Positions 1 through 12,109 of a stretch of DNA of 64,000 bases are shown piece by piece; the stretch's first letter is position 1, and the number at the start of each line of letters is the position of its first letter. Where the stretch lies: positions 20,020,001-20,084,000 of the forward strand of contig WPIO01000001.1 of NCBI GenBank assembly GCA_009760855.2. Reading direction: 5' to 3'. The translations under genes were made by a program, and so were the position numbers. The notes beneath the pieces were generated by a model. That model saw only the letters and a program-made list of their open reading frames with translations, searched no databases and had not been told where the DNA came from. This DNA comes from Cristatella mucedo. Lineage: Eukaryota > Bryozoa > Phylactolaemata > Cristatellidae.

Positions 1-930
1 TCTGCTGCTTAAAACTCTGAGCGTAAAAATTACTAGCACTAAATGACCAGCTGCACAATCGAACGAATTTCGTAAATCCCTTTGGCGAAAGTTCAATGAG
101 TGTTTGAAGAACAGACACATCGATATGTCAGTCTGTGCAGTTAACAGGCAGATATAGACGTTACTTAATTTTTCAATAAATGTGAACATAAAGGATCGGA
201 AGCACACAATAAACAACGATAGCCAACATGAACTTCGATAGAATGCGATCGGCCGAGGGCAGCAGAAAGACAGCAATTTCCTTCTTTAGTAATACCGGCG
301 GCACTAGGTTCTTACTGCATGATTAAAATTTGGGTAACTGTTCTAAAGATTTTCAAGGGTACAATATTATGATGATGCAGTTCAGAGAGGTTCGAATACA
401 GTCATATATTGCATGCTTCTTTAAAAACTTTAGTACTATCAACCCAAAACTCAGGCCTGACACAGTGAGCCTGTGGCTTTGCACGTCTTGACTGTAGAGC
501 CTACCCAAGAGTTCGTGCTTTAGTGGTAATAGGAAGCTCACCAGTTTCCTTGCTAGAGGTTGCAGCCTCTATGCTGCTCTACTGGTTCGCAATTGCCGGA
601 GGTATATGCTTTTAGTGACAAATGAGTATGCAGACTTTGTTGATTTGGAATGCATCGCACATAGCCGACGCTTTGATGTGGATGATGAGGTGTTGGGTTA
701 TTATAGAGCGTATTTTCAAGCTGCAAGAATGTATTGCGACATTTAAGGTACTGCTTCCATTTGCATTTCATGCGTGCTTGATCGTGCTGAAATTGTGCAA
801 CTTGCTCCCTAACTAATTGACACGCTAACTTTCTGGCAAATACGAATACGCCTAGAAGGAGATTTCAAGATTGTAATGCTTCAATTCAAGCCAGCTGCTC
901 TTCGCTGATCCTGTATGAAGTTATTGACCG
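1..930. other. No recognisable gene, left edge
   Basis: AT-leaning unique-looking sequence. Only short open frames without domain signatures occur on either strand. I see no repeat, RNA gene or splice-flanked coding block here. Confidence 0.4.
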
Positions 931-934
931 TAGG

Positions 935-962
935 GTGTGTGCGTGCGCGTGTGCGTATGTGT

Positions 963-1003
<41 letters not shown>

Positions 1004-1052
1004 TGCGCGCGCACGTGTGTCTGCTTGTGAGTGTGGATGTTCGTGTGCGTAT
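935..1052. repeat. Imperfect (GT)n microsatellite
   Basis: A run of GT dinucleotides with GC and GA interruptions (GTGCGT, GTGAGT). The His/Thr-rich open frames read across it on the minus strand are an artefact of the repeat. Confidence 0.9.
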
Positions 1053-1059
1053 GTGTCTT

Positions 1060-2140
1060 ATTGACGTAATTATCTACTACATCAGATTCTTTCAAGCTCC
1101 AATCGAGATTTAGAGCTCACACTTCACTAGAAACTGCTCTGCTGTTGGTATATATTGAACTTTTGAGCTGTAACCAAGTGTGTTTTACTGGCTCTAGGAA
1201 GTCAGAATACGACACGGCCAGTTGGGTGTCAACCAGCTGGGCCAGGTTTACTCTTTGTCTCCGGGCAGAGTGTAAGGTGAGTGCATTAACTAATGGCAGT
1301 CGGAGAAATATCTCATGACGTTTGGACGTGTCATGTAGCTCTGAGCCCTGATTGGTCTCTGTTGTGCCTCACTAGCATCTCGAACGATGGGGTTCTGGCG
1401 TTCCTAGACACCCTGGCCAGTTACTGACGAAGAGGCACCAGCTACTTGGCCCCTTAAGTTAAGCACCCGTATCATTTAACTTAATACCGCAATCCTTAGT
1501 TTAATGTTCACAGATCCCATCCTTATGATACTACTTGTGGATACCGGTAATGCAGTGTGCAGTTGCCACGTCATGCATCCCTTAGCATTTTGATCGATGG
1601 TACGATTGAATTCACGAGCAGCGTTGCAAGTTACTAAAAAAGCGAGGATTCCGCGCCCCATTAGGTGCGTTATAGCTCCTCGTTAGTGTATGTTTTCGAT
1701 TTCTTTCTGTTTCTAGCACAAATGGCTGTGACGTACAGAGATGAAAACTCAAACTGTCCTACCTTGGGTCGGGTTCTAGCACTGATATAGCCATGCGGCT
1801 ATGAACCGGTTTACCTTGGACTTGGGACTCCGAGAAATAACAAAATAGCCCCTTGGTCTCGTTTGCAGATCAATGCTCGTCAGGGTCTCTCTTCTAGTTA
1901 TTCTAGATGTCAAACCAGAATTTTATCTTATTTCCCTTCAGATAATTGTGGGGAACTTCACTTTGCAGGTATACATAAATGCCCTAGTGAAAATCTGGTC
2001 TTAGTGAGAGATGACTGATATAAATTGAGTAGAGAGAACAAAACTGCTGTTGGTCATCACGGTAGCCATTAAAATATGGCTTTATATGGCTCCTCTTTCA
2101 TAGCTATACTACTCCTATTGTCAATGTTAATTCCAACAAC
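1060..2140. other. No recognisable gene
   Basis: Unique-looking AT-leaning sequence with no supportable coding exon on either strand. Confidence 0.35.
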
Positions 2141-2149
2141 AACGTTGAC

Positions 2150-2530
2150 TTTTATTTTTACGCAGATGACACTCAGCTCCACGTTGGATTGGTTCATTCT
2201 CAGCCAAGCTCGTCATCCAACTAATTAACCCTCTCTTGCAAATCGCCTCAGCGACATTCCCGCTTAGATGGGCCAGTGGAGCCAGACTGGAGCCTGACGA
2301 AGATCGATAAGAGCAGTTAACTAGTTATTTGAAATCATCAGTAGTCATCCTAAGGTTAGAAGAACGTTGGCACATTCAAAATTCGTTCATCCAGCATCAT
2401 TCCTGTGACGTGTGCCCTTAGTTGGGTCGTGAGGAACGCCTAGTTATTGCAGGAGCACGCTGTCAAATTTCTAAGTCTGCCTACTTTTAGCTGAGAAACA
2501 TTATCAAAATCGGGGCCTGCTCAGATAAGA
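2150..2530 (+). mobile_element. LINE family A, decayed reverse-transcriptase fragment
   Basis: The plus strand reads the reverse-transcriptase catalytic motif as FYADDTQL near 2155-2180. Near 2475-2515 comes sequence equivalent to the 'SAYFQL..ISKIRA' stretch of better copies at 20.7 and 23.4 kb. Stops and indels are frequent, so this is an old, non-coding copy. L2/CR1-like assignment rests on similarity to the copy at 22.6-24.4 kb. Confidence 0.7.
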
Positions 2531-4015
2531 GTATGTCAGCCATCTATTCAACATTGCAAAACATTTTCTAGATGACTCATTTTTATTTATTGGGGTCTCC
2601 CGCCTGTGCCACTGAGCACCTGAAAATGGCGAAAACACCAGCAGTTCATCCGCCGTGTCTTCTACAGCGAAGCTGTCGTTTTATACTTCTACTATCAAGC
2701 ATCAAATCGACTTCAAATTTTCTTTTGCCTAGATTCTTTTCATTTGCTCTGACCAGTTTATCTGTCAAAGTCATAATGCATAATGTCCTATCTGGTGGTC
2801 GAATAAACCATTTCCTATTACCTAGCGTGGTTTTTTAACATAGTTTTCTTGCTTTCTTGCTTTTAGCTCTGTGCTACATCCTCTAGCATCATTCAATCAA
2901 TTGCGGCACGTAGAGATGGGGGAGTTGTGGAGCGTGGTGAACAGCTACTTCTAGTAAGCTGACAATGAATTCTGACATGACAAAGAGGATGACTACTTGT
3001 ATTGTGTATCTTGGTTGCAGCTGTCTATTCTATGACTGTTGTCATTGGCCCTACTAGTGCTGACAGATATGTCACAACTACTGTTGTGATTGGCTGATGT
3101 GTCTAAGTTGGATCTATTTTTCATGAGAAAATGCAAAAATTCTCTAGCAATGTCCACTCTACAAGTTAGAAGGCAAAAGATATTCTCGTTACGTTGCAAC
3201 AGAGGTAAAGAAGTCTCGTACGCACTAGAAGTACAGTACAACACCGTGGGTGCATGACATGGTGTACATTATCCACGGTATGTCGTGATGGTGAAGACTA
3301 TTATTGCATGTATTCTGCACTCCGAGGGCTTCCCTTCTGCTTCTTCTGAAGCTCTCGCTGTCATGAAGCTTAGCGCGTCAGTTGCTAATGCCGTGACTTT
3401 TCCTTTGATAACGTTTCTGGGTGACACATTGTTTTTCCGTAAAAAATTAGTTTGGACCAGCTGACATTCCATATGAGGAAAATAGCTGCTTGCCATTTTT
3501 GAATGCTGTCAAGGCAAGCTGTGGGGAGGTTTTACAATGCGAGTAAGGAGCTAGAAGGCAGAGAGCGATGCATGTCATGGAATTCGCCTAGATTGAGTTT
3601 GACGATCACGATGGCAAGCAAAAGAGCATATATAATTCCCTGGGATACCTCGTCACTTCCCAGAGATGCCCCGGATGAGCGATTGCTGTTGACATGATCA
3701 ATAAACATGTTCTCCTCGAGCGCCAACAATATCGCCTGAACATTCCAAGCAATGCAATACAGTAGTTTGGGTTAAATCCTATTAGTAACTTAACTCTCTA
3801 GCAGCATTTACATTTAAAATTCTTGGAAAGTAGCAAAAGCTCAAATTGGATACAGACAAAACTATTTTACTGCTCGTAGGTTAACTTAGTGCTATTCATA
3901 AATTGGAAAGCCGAAATACCAAATGGGCGCGGCCAGTAGGCCTCCGATAGCATTTGCACGCATTCAGAATCTTCTGCTCTATCATTAATTTTCACTAGAA
4001 AGCCACCTCACCTAT
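2531..4015. other. No recognisable gene
   Basis: Short open frames on both strands lack recognisable domains or phase-matched splice borders. No clear repeat signature. Confidence 0.35.
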
Positions 4016-4019
4016 ACAG

Positions 4020-4110
4020 CTTAGTCTTCCTACTTTCGGCTACCCTAGCTAAAATTCGGGCCTGCCTTACAGACAAGCCGGTCAACGAATTTCTATCGTG
4101 TCTGGATTGC
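4020..4110 (+). mobile_element. LINE family A fragment
   Basis: Short stretch matching the 'YFQL...KIRA' region of family A (GCTAAAATTCGGGC at about 4050). Too short and damaged to code. Confidence 0.5.
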
Positions 4111-4184
4111 TGTTACTCGATACCAGATCTTCGAACCGTTATAATAATTAGCTTAAACTAACTAAAGACTATGCAGCTACGCTT

Positions 4185-4975
4185 AATAATAATAATAATA
4201 ATTATAAAAATTCCTTTATTATAGCTCCCTTAGAGAACTCAATCTCTTTCTAGGCAGTTTGCATTTGCTGCAAAGGAAGCACGATCGAACGGTCACTGGT
4301 AGCATGCTCAATGACAACAAGCATAACATAGAGGTGACATGCACAAGGTCAGCATGCAAATGTGGTTAGTGGCAGCATGCAAACTGGCAGCACTCACAAG
4401 CACACAAAGGATGAATCACATGAAGCCACTGAATGCTATGATGGATAGATGTGTTTTATTGTCTTTTAAAACCTTCGTCAATTCAGGGGATGTCGTGACG
4501 CCAGTCGGAAGGGATTTCCAGGCTTTGGGAGCATACGAACTAAAACACGGCCTCCAAAGAATTTGAGGCTCGAATTATGTATAGGTAAACAATTAGATTC
4601 CGAAAAGCGAGCGGTACAATGCTTAGCCTGGTAGGAGAATAGATCTGATAGGTAAGCTGAAGCAAAAGAATGGAGTGATCTAAAAGCGAGTGACAGAATC
4701 TTGAAGTCGGTGCTTTGCTTGACTGGGAGCCAGTGCGGGTCGGCGAAAAGTGGTGTGATGTGGCAACTGCAACGCTCACGGCAGAAAAGCCTAACTGCAG
4801 AGTTTTGCCCGAGCTGTGAGCGCCTGATTGCACAGACCGTTAGGTCAGCAAGCAGTGAGTTACAGAAGTCATGACTGGATGCTTCAAATGCAAGGACTAG
4901 TTCAGATGTGGTATCCCTGACTAAACAAGGCTAATTTCAGCAATCTTACGTAGAAATGGAACATTGCAAACCAAA
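4185..4975 (-). mobile_element. LINE family A, 5'-truncated copy
   Basis: Minus-strand copy whose 3' end (AAT-rich tail and the hairpin containing GAGAACTCAATCTCTTTC) lies at about 4185-4255. The C-terminal reverse-transcriptase extension runs to about 4975. Reading frames are broken. It is oriented away from the plus fragment just to its left. Confidence 0.85.
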
Positions 4976-4989
4976 ACTAGCATAGAATA

Positions 4990-5870
4990 TTAGTTCAATA
5001 GCTGCGTGTAGTAACAGCAGTAATTGCAAGTCTGAACTAGTTCGCAAACTCAAAAACAATTGCCGCATTTGTATAATTAAAAGGATCGTACCTCAAGTCA
5101 GAACGCCCAAGCTTAACCAAGTGCGAGAAGCAATTTTTATACCCCAGGCATGAACTCGTTATCACTATTTATGATACCAGATCACTGTATCCTGAATAAT
5201 TAATTAAAAACAGCATGATAACACTAGGTGTGTGGGTCATACGAAATATGACATTGTTTATTCGATCACGACCTGCGAACTGCCATTAATTATTTTCACA
5301 ATTAGATAGCAATAGTTTTTAAAAGGCTTGCTGAAATTAAAAGCATGCCACTCACAGTTAAAACCATTTTACTGATCCAGCTAGGTGAATGCAAATGAAT
5401 TTTACTCCGGATTTCGAGATCAGCGAGTTAGCTACAAAAGGAGAACCTAAAGATATCTGTTGACTGGCTGTAAGATATACCTGCTAAGTGAATAGCTACA
5501 TGCAAACCCGACAGGTGATTTGTTTCTTAGTCTGTTTATTTCTTATTGTCACTGATGAATAGCTATTGAGAAAAACTCGTGTTAATTGATATAACGTAAC
5601 AAGTGGCTATGCCTTTGCATTTACTTTTGCTAGCAATATTTTACCGCCAGTTCATGTTGTCTCCAAAATTATTATAATGCCGCACTGCCAGCAGAGTAGA
5701 CTATGGTAAAAGCTCTTGATAATGTAAGCTCTTTCCATTTGCAGCCCATGGCAACGCACCTCGTCGGAAAAACCTTGAAGCGCTTCAGAATCTCTCTCTG
5801 TAGGGGCACAGCCACAAACATGCATTCACTTGTTTGACTGAACCAGCAGTGTAAGATGATGCAATGGCGA
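4990..5870. other. No recognisable gene; candidate tetraspanin downstream space
   Basis: AT-rich sequence downstream of the minus-strand tetraspanin exon. I searched for a CCG-containing large-loop exon (Cys-Cys-Gly hallmark) and did not find one. Confidence 0.35.
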
Positions 5871-5874
5871 TGGC

Positions 5875-6003
5875 CTAAAGCCAGTTATCGAGATTGTCTA
5901 TACGACGCCTGATGGCTATTATTACCCTGGCAGCTATGCAAACACACTGAAGCAACCCAAGCACCAAGCACATGAGGTATAAGACAGGTATCATGCTGCG
6001 GGC
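5875..6003 (-). CDS. Possible TM4 exon of tetraspanin (uncertain)
   Basis: Minus-strand frame closing with TAG at 5877-5875. It encodes a hydrophobic helix (MIPVLYLMCLVLGLLQCV) followed by a basic stretch (IAIRRRI). That is the usual pattern of the fourth transmembrane helix and short cytoplasmic tail of a tetraspanin. It lies only about 45 bp beyond the donor of the TM1-TM3 exon, which leaves no room for a normal large extracellular loop with CCG. Possible readings: a later exon of a rearranged gene; a tiny 32-bp in-frame intron (6047 to 6016) giving a loop-less protein; or chance hydrophobicity. Confidence 0.35.
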   Translation of the reverse strand, partial: ARSMIPVLYLMCLVLGLLQCVCIAARVIIAIRRRIDNLDNWL

Positions 6004-6047
6004 ATGTACTGCTACCTCTACCAAGCATCAAGCTTTGCCACACTGAC

Positions 6048-6518
6048 CAAACCCATGAGCTGGTCGTTGATCAGCTTGGATGATGGATATGATTCCGTCA
6101 CGTCCTTTAGCATGAGCTTAGACATGTAGTCCTCGATGCTTGCGAACTTGAGGTAGGCGTAAACTCCGCCCACCAGCTGGCCAGAAATGACGAGCACCAT
6201 GAAGCCAATGTAAAAGCTTAGGAGACTCTTGTTCTCGTTGTACGCTCCGTAAGTGCCGATCAAGCTGGCGAAGAGTAGCACCGACCCGATTAGGATCACT
6301 ATCGAGCCTGTCGTTCGCTGCAGTCGATGCGTCTGCAGCACTTCCTTCACTTCTTCGGGAATGGTTGCGTAGCCAAGAATGCTTTCGGGATCCATAACTA
6401 TCCAAATGCCGGTTACTGTCACCGAGGCACCGATTAGCGAGAGGATTATGTTGACGAGGCAGAGCGGATACTTGCAGCCGATGCAATTACCCTTTTTTGG
6501 TGGCTGGCTGGACTGCAT
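6048..6518 (-). CDS. Tetraspanin, first coding exon (TM1-TM3)
   Basis: Tetraspanins are four-pass membrane proteins that organise other membrane proteins into microdomains. This exon reads 157 codons: a short N-tail with the juxtamembrane motif CKYPL, TM1 (LVNIILSLIGASVTVTGIWI), a small extracellular loop, TM2 ending in the family-typical G-x-Y-G-A-x-x-E, TM3 (FMVLVISGQLVGGVYAYL) and the start of the large loop. Another Met lies 11 codons upstream at 6551. I prefer the Met at 6518 because it puts Met-to-CKYPL at the same 15-residue spacing as the paralogue at 18661. The exon ends in phase 0 at a donor (GTCAGT, 6047-6042); read-through would stop at 6018. The CCG loop is not seen, so the gene is incomplete here. 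The overall fold assignment is solid; the orthologue is not identified. Confidence 0.85.
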
Positions 6519-6917
6519 CCCCGCAAGCGCGGGAACAGTGGTGCATTGCAACGAAAGCGAGGCTGCGCTGTGCTCTCAACAATGGTGACCGCTTGGAGCG
6601 GCGTTGAGCGAGACGTCGGTTGAATCCTTGAGATGCTTTTAACTTTACCTACAAATATTACTGCACAAGTCGGAGGCTGCAGGCCTTCATGTAGCTTTAT
6701 CTTGACGTAGGGGGTGGGCAGCGAAAGAGAACAGACTGAAACGATGCGAGTTTGTGGGTATACGTTACGTAGCTCAGAGGCCGTATTTCGCTTCCCGTTA
6801 GCCCCTGCACACGCTCGCTCGTGTTCTCGCGTAGTAGGACGTGAGCGCGAGTCTCAGTCAACAGCTTGACCAGGGTTGGCAGCCGTTGCTGCCGCGGCAG
6901 TACTCGCCTCGTACTCG

Positions 6918-7034
<117 letters not shown>

Positions 7035-7544
7035 TAGAGGGAGGCGGCAATTGACAATGAAGCCAGCCAGCTCCAGCTCTCCAAGCCGCCCGTCCTGTGG
7101 GCGCTCGGTGAGTCAGGCGGTACGAACGGTCCTCAGCACCCTAATCTACGCAAACTGGCTTGAGGCAGAGGCCGACCAACCGACGCTCTCGCCCTAGGAT
7201 GCGGCCAGGATTTCCGTATCCGGGAGCTAGACCAATACGGTGAAGGACGTGGTACAAGGTCGGAAATTTTTCGTTGAACCCGTCTCAGAAAAGCTCTTTA
7301 GCCCTCGAAGTAACTTATTGGAATTCTCATTACCATCCCAATACCCACGCAGCGGTTGGATTAAAATATTGGTTTTTAACTTGTTCATGAGCCAAGGCTC
7401 AATTTGTGGCTAATAGGTATACCGTCTTGAGATAAAAGCTGAACTTGCTAGATAACCAGAGCTCTTTAAACAGCAACAAGGAAACTATTTTTGAGCCAAG
7501 TTTTAAATGAATGCGATCCATTTGCCTTGCTCTGTTGTAATAAC

Positions 7545-7672
7545 TTAAATACATAAATCATTCATTTTCTCAGCGCCTCAAGATAATTTGATCTCTATTC
7601 ATATGCTTCACGTGTGCCACGGGGCTCGAGCCCACAGCTCTTTCACCGCTGGACCAAACCAGCGGCCCAGAA
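7545..7672 (-). mobile_element. tRNA-derived SINE with LINE A tail (SINE type 1)
   Basis: On the minus strand: a box-A-like segment (CTGGTTTGGTCCAGCGGT), a box-B-like GGGCTCGAGCCCC, then a 3' part with the hairpin seen at the LINE A 3' end (GAATAGAGAT.. and ..GGCGCT). The copy at 30.94-31.08 kb is closely related. Non-coding; presumably transcribed by RNA polymerase III when young. Confidence 0.75.
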
Positions 7673-7679
7673 AATGCAA

Positions 7680-8020
7680 TCATTAATTGGAAGCACGCAT
7701 TGCATTTTTAAGATTTTTATTGCTGTTGCGACTTTCATCGTCCGTCGAACATGGCAGACAGTGAATCGGTTGAAAGCCATTACTTGCCGATGAGAATAGA
7801 CAGCAGCCAGCCCCTGCGTGGAATTTCACTCAAAGTGCCACTTGAAGCCAAATCTGTGTGGCGGCACTCTTTACAGACAGCCGGGTGATAATAAACGTAG
7901 TAAGATGATCAACTTAATGGAAGCTGTAATAAATTATTTTGTCCTAAGCATTTTCTCTTAATTTTGGCTTATGACACGCGCTTGGAATATCTGCCAAGTT
8001 GCTAGCCTTGATTTGCGTAA
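7680..8020. other. No recognisable gene
   Basis: Unique-looking sequence between a SINE and the degenerate tandem array. Confidence 0.35.
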
Positions 8021-8022
8021 AA

Positions 8023-8188
8023 TGGTCACCGATAAAATAGCCTAGGACAAAGCGGCTCCGACCAAATAGCTTGCCCACAAAATAGCCCAAGTCGAAACAG
8101 AATCGGAAAAACAGCACTTACCAAACCGACTCGACAAAACAGCCTTTCCGCAAAATAGACCAAAAGAAAATAGCCCTTCACGTCTTCT
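8023..8188. repeat. Degenerate 15-16 bp tandem array
   Basis: About ten diverged copies of a unit close to CCGACAAAATAGCCT follow each other head to tail (for example GATAAAATAGCC, CACAAAATAGCCC, GACAAAACAGCC, GAAAATAGCCC). Unit length varies by a few bases. No coding sense. Confidence 0.75.
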
Positions 8189-8189
8189 A

Positions 8190-11060
8190 AGTCAATCTAA
8201 ATTTGTATATAAATAGTTACTTAATGGTAATATAATTTTTATTTTATCCAAACTAAAAACCCATTGTCATTGAAGGTTTGCAAATACTGAAGTGCAAGAT
8301 TTCCCTCAGTAAAAAGGCTGTACCAGCTAGGTCAGGGGGCACTTAAGCTCACCTTTAAAGACAGAGTTTGAATTTATTCAGCAATTTATATTGGGGAAAA
8401 GCAGCTTAATTAAATTAAATCTGCGTACATTATAAAAATGCTTGCAGAGTGGTACATCTCTTGCTGCATCAAGGTCTCTACAGAGTTTAATCCATCGAGC
8501 ATCCGCTCAATAAGGAAAACAAATTGCTTGGAATCGGGATTTTTAATTTCTTTGAAGGATGCATGTGTGAATCAATACTTCAATGAACCGTTAGCTGTAT
8601 GCATCGGGTGTCCGATACCACAGGCTGTAGTCACAAAATCATATAAGCAAACTGAAAATATGTAGTCTATATATTACCTGCTCATTTTTGAATAATATAG
8701 CACAGATTGTTGCAAGCTTCTTTTTAAAGTAGGTACGAGAGAATGAGCTTGGCATATACATTTGTGCTATTGGTATGCTTTCGGTTAGCCAATTGAGCTT
8801 TCACATAATAGAAAAGTCTAGATTTACTTAAGTATACAACTCAAGCTGTTTTATTACAGAGGCTCCGGCGGTGGCAGATTTTACTGAGTCTCGCGGATGC
8901 ACCTTCGCGGACGTGAGCGGTAAAAAGACTCTATGTGTATTGCTCCTCACGCGTGTGTATATGCGAGCTGGCTGATTCACCACAGTTGGGGAATGCCCTC
9001 ACGATGTGCAATATTCCCTACATCAAAAGTGGGACACCGAACCAAGTCAACTGCCCGACCGCTGGCTGCAGGTGGAGGATACATTAGTGGCCGGCCGCCT
9101 CGCTATACAACAGCAGCAGCAGGCACAGACAACAGCGTCTAAAGAGAGTTAAAACTGCTTAGGACGAATCTATTATTCACTAACTTATGATTCGCAATTA
9201 ATTGAAGCTTATATTCCTCTATTATTCAGAAAGAAGCGAAGCTATGATATAACCTCATCAGTTAACTCACCTCTAGTCATTCAGGTCTAATGTTAGGACT
9301 TGGCCTCGAAATCGCGTGTCATTCTTGCATTTTTTCTAGAAAATAGCTGTTTCTCGTAGGAAACGGGCTATTGGAGCTTTCACCAATGATTATGATACGT
9401 TGCGGGCATTTTTATCGTACATCCTAATAATTTCTTGTTACTGTGGTTGGAAACTGGGCATTTTCTGTTTGATCTGTTAGATTTGGCGACAGTCAAGCAT
9501 TCCGCAGTCATCTTTTTCACTTAATGGCCGATCTTTCCTGCGACGACTGATGAGACATATTCATAATGCTACTGGCTATAGCCCACACTTTGGACGGTAC
9601 GCCTGTTCGAACGAAGCATGATGAATTCAGAAATGGCATAATCTTCGTCAGACCCCTGCTTTGTGTGATAATGGATGCTCACTCGCTAAATAAGGCAAAC
9701 GCAAAAACTCAAAGGTAACCAAATTTTGCTTAATTCGTGCAGACCTAATCAATATTTTTAACCTAACTTAACCCTAACCAATCAAGCACCACTGTGTCAC
9801 GAACTTTCGTTGCTCGAGATGTACGATTTAGCTTTCGCTTTCGGTAATTTTCTACTTTTGTATGATCAACATCCATTCTTTGTTTTGCGACCCAAAATGT
9901 ATGAACCTCAGTCAAGATCGAAGAGCTTCTGTTGATGGGTGCAGCTATACAACTACGGGAAAGTCTTACATCTTAATACCTTGAACATTAGAGGAGACAA
10001 TAGTAATTTTCGGGTTCAACAACTTATTATATTTAGCTCTCTGCCGGCTCATTTCGCCCTATGGCGATACACAAGTTTGAGTTCACTCATTTTTAACACC
10101 CTTTACCTTAAACTTGGGCAGTACTCTAGTAGTACTCACGTAGCAAATAATGATTAATGATTTGATCACATGTATAAAACTTAGTATTCTTTGTCATCTG
10201 AAAATTGACACACCTAAATATGACACTCTATAAACTTAAAAGATGCCAATCTCAAGCAGTTTTGGTACCAGATTTAAAAAGTATGTGTAGTATAATGGTG
10301 AATAAATTTTTTAAATATGCAACTTTCATAAAGTGTGTACAAATCTGGTTGTTTTTAGGCATTACATCAAGACAATAGTTCCTTTAGCGAATTTCAGAAG
10401 CAGCAGCCTTTAAAATGCTGAGTTACGCAGGCAGCAATATAAAAATGCCTTGAAATGCTGTCCGTACACGAGAACAAAATTTCAAATACTTGCGTGAGTG
10501 CATTCACTTTATTTACCCAATCCAAAAAATTTGCTAATACTAGAGATACACAGGCTTATACAAATTTCCAAACAAGGAAGCCTAAGATTATTTCATGAGT
10601 TATCTCAGAAAATCATTGAATTAGATCACTAGAAAAAATCCAGATCCGAGAATTGTATATCAGTTTCATCACTAATACGTGATCGAGATTTCAAAGACGC
10701 AATCTTTAGCGAGTGATTGAATATGAAATATATGCCCTACACAAGAGTGCTGCTAAAATCTGTCAGTAATATACACATAATGTGCTTAGTATGTATACTC
10801 ATCCTGTCACATTGACTCAGTAAAAAATGCTATCAGAACATATTTCGCATGGCTGTGTCACACTGACAACAGCAAACTGTAATTATTCAGCATGCTTGCA
10901 AATAATTAGTAATAATAGTTATAAGGCTGAGCAACTTTAACCACCGTCCGTGCGCCGTATCACCATAGTTGAAAGTATGAAGAATGCTAGTTAGCTTCTC
11001 AGCAAGTCTAGTCACACTCGAACGTTCTTTGTTGGAAGCGGCTGTACGAAAGTTTAGATG
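8190..11060. other. No recognisable gene (probable intron/intergenic)
   Basis: AT-rich. Small open frames at 8438-8665, 8933-9142 and 9939-10157 lack domains. If the TM4 exon at 11475-11063 ends its gene, this is the spacer between the two tetraspanin genes. Confidence 0.35.
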
Positions 11061-11062
11061 AG

Positions 11063-11475
11063 TCACGGTCCCTCTATCGGGTGCAGCGCTGATTGAACCG
11101 CCACTAACGTTGACCGAGCAGGTGCCATGGATGGGACCACCGTCGATCGAATAGATTCCATTGGTGCGACAACCGCCTTTTGCTCTGCATAGTGACTCGT
11201 ACTTTCACCGCGAGACTCTTCCGGGTGACGTTTTTTTGCAGGATGTGTAGCCTCAGAGCGATGCTGGTTAACTCGACGATTCAATTCGCCCAGCCCACTC
11301 TTTGCAGTAGCGGACATGGTGCCGGGCCTGTGCTGACGGCTACAGCTGACAGCAGTGCATAGCCACACAGTACTCACGAGTATCAATGACTCGGTGAACG
11401 TTATACAGATAGCTGCGTACAGTATTGTGCTGGATAACTGGTTCAAGTAAGATACGAGCACCTTTTTGCAGCCAT
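11063..11475 (-). CDS. Tetraspanin terminal exon: TM4 plus long tail
   Basis: After an acceptor (TGTTCACAG, exon from 11475, two bases then GGC) the frame reads GCKKVLVSYLNQLSS, then a hydrophobic helix (ICITFTESLILVSTVWLCTA), then a hydrophilic tail of about 90 residues to the stop at 11065-11063. A Gly-Cys pair and amphipathic lead-in before TM4 is the standard end of the tetraspanin large loop. Orientation and position make it the likely last exon of the gene whose first exon is at 18661-18191, about 6.7 kb upstream, with LINEs between. The tail (HRPGTMSATAKSG onward; Ser/Thr/His/Arg-rich) is far longer than the 10-20 residues usual for the family. The CCG exon between the two was not found. 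An alternative acceptor lies about 11 bases upstream. Confidence 0.6.
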
Positions 11476-11689
11476 CTGTGAACATGCCTGACTTCGCTTG
11501 ATGGCTGCATTGCGTCTGCTGGCCATTACTGCCATTAATGCTAAAAGAGGCACAGCAGGATGCAGGGACAAGAGAGTCGGAAGTGTTGTCATAGTTGGAG
11601 TTGATAAAGTCTTTGTAGTCATTCCATCCACAACACTTAAACTAGAGATAACATGAAATGCGCCCATTGTATGCCCAATAATAAAATAA

Positions 11690-11895
11690 TACGAACACAC
11701 TTGATAAAGCGCCTCAGAGATTTCAATCTCTTTCTGTGCGCTTTTCATGTACTGTGAAGGAAACACGATCGTGTGGCTAGTGGTAGCAAGCTCGGTAAAC
11801 AACAAGAATAACATGGTTCGGGGTGACATGCACAGGGTCAGCATGCAACTGTGGTTAGTGGCAGCATACACAGTTTCGGCATGCATAAGCACCTG
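11690..11895 (-). mobile_element. LINE family A, 3' end only
   Basis: Severely 5'-truncated minus copy: 3' hairpin (GAGATTTCAATCTCTTTC) at 11715-11740 followed by the 3' untranslated block with GACATGCACAGGGTCAGCAT. No coding capacity. Confidence 0.85.
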
Positions 11896-12109
11896 CTGTA
11901 AAAATTTGTCTAGGCAGCTACATAGTTAAATATTTCACCCTTAAGATGAAAAGGCTAATTTGTTATTTTGAAATTCCAATAATACCTCAAAGAATAATTA
12001 AGTATGAGTTTATATGACATCCAAATCGTTCTAAAGGAGGCGCCCCGCTGCTATCACTCTTTTGGGCAAAGATAGAGCAAGAGTGTGAGATCGGTGGAGT
12101 AGGATTAGA

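Noticed and set aside
8000-8190. CRISPR-like array
   Set aside because: Units are contiguous, degenerate and without spacers, and the window is animal DNA.
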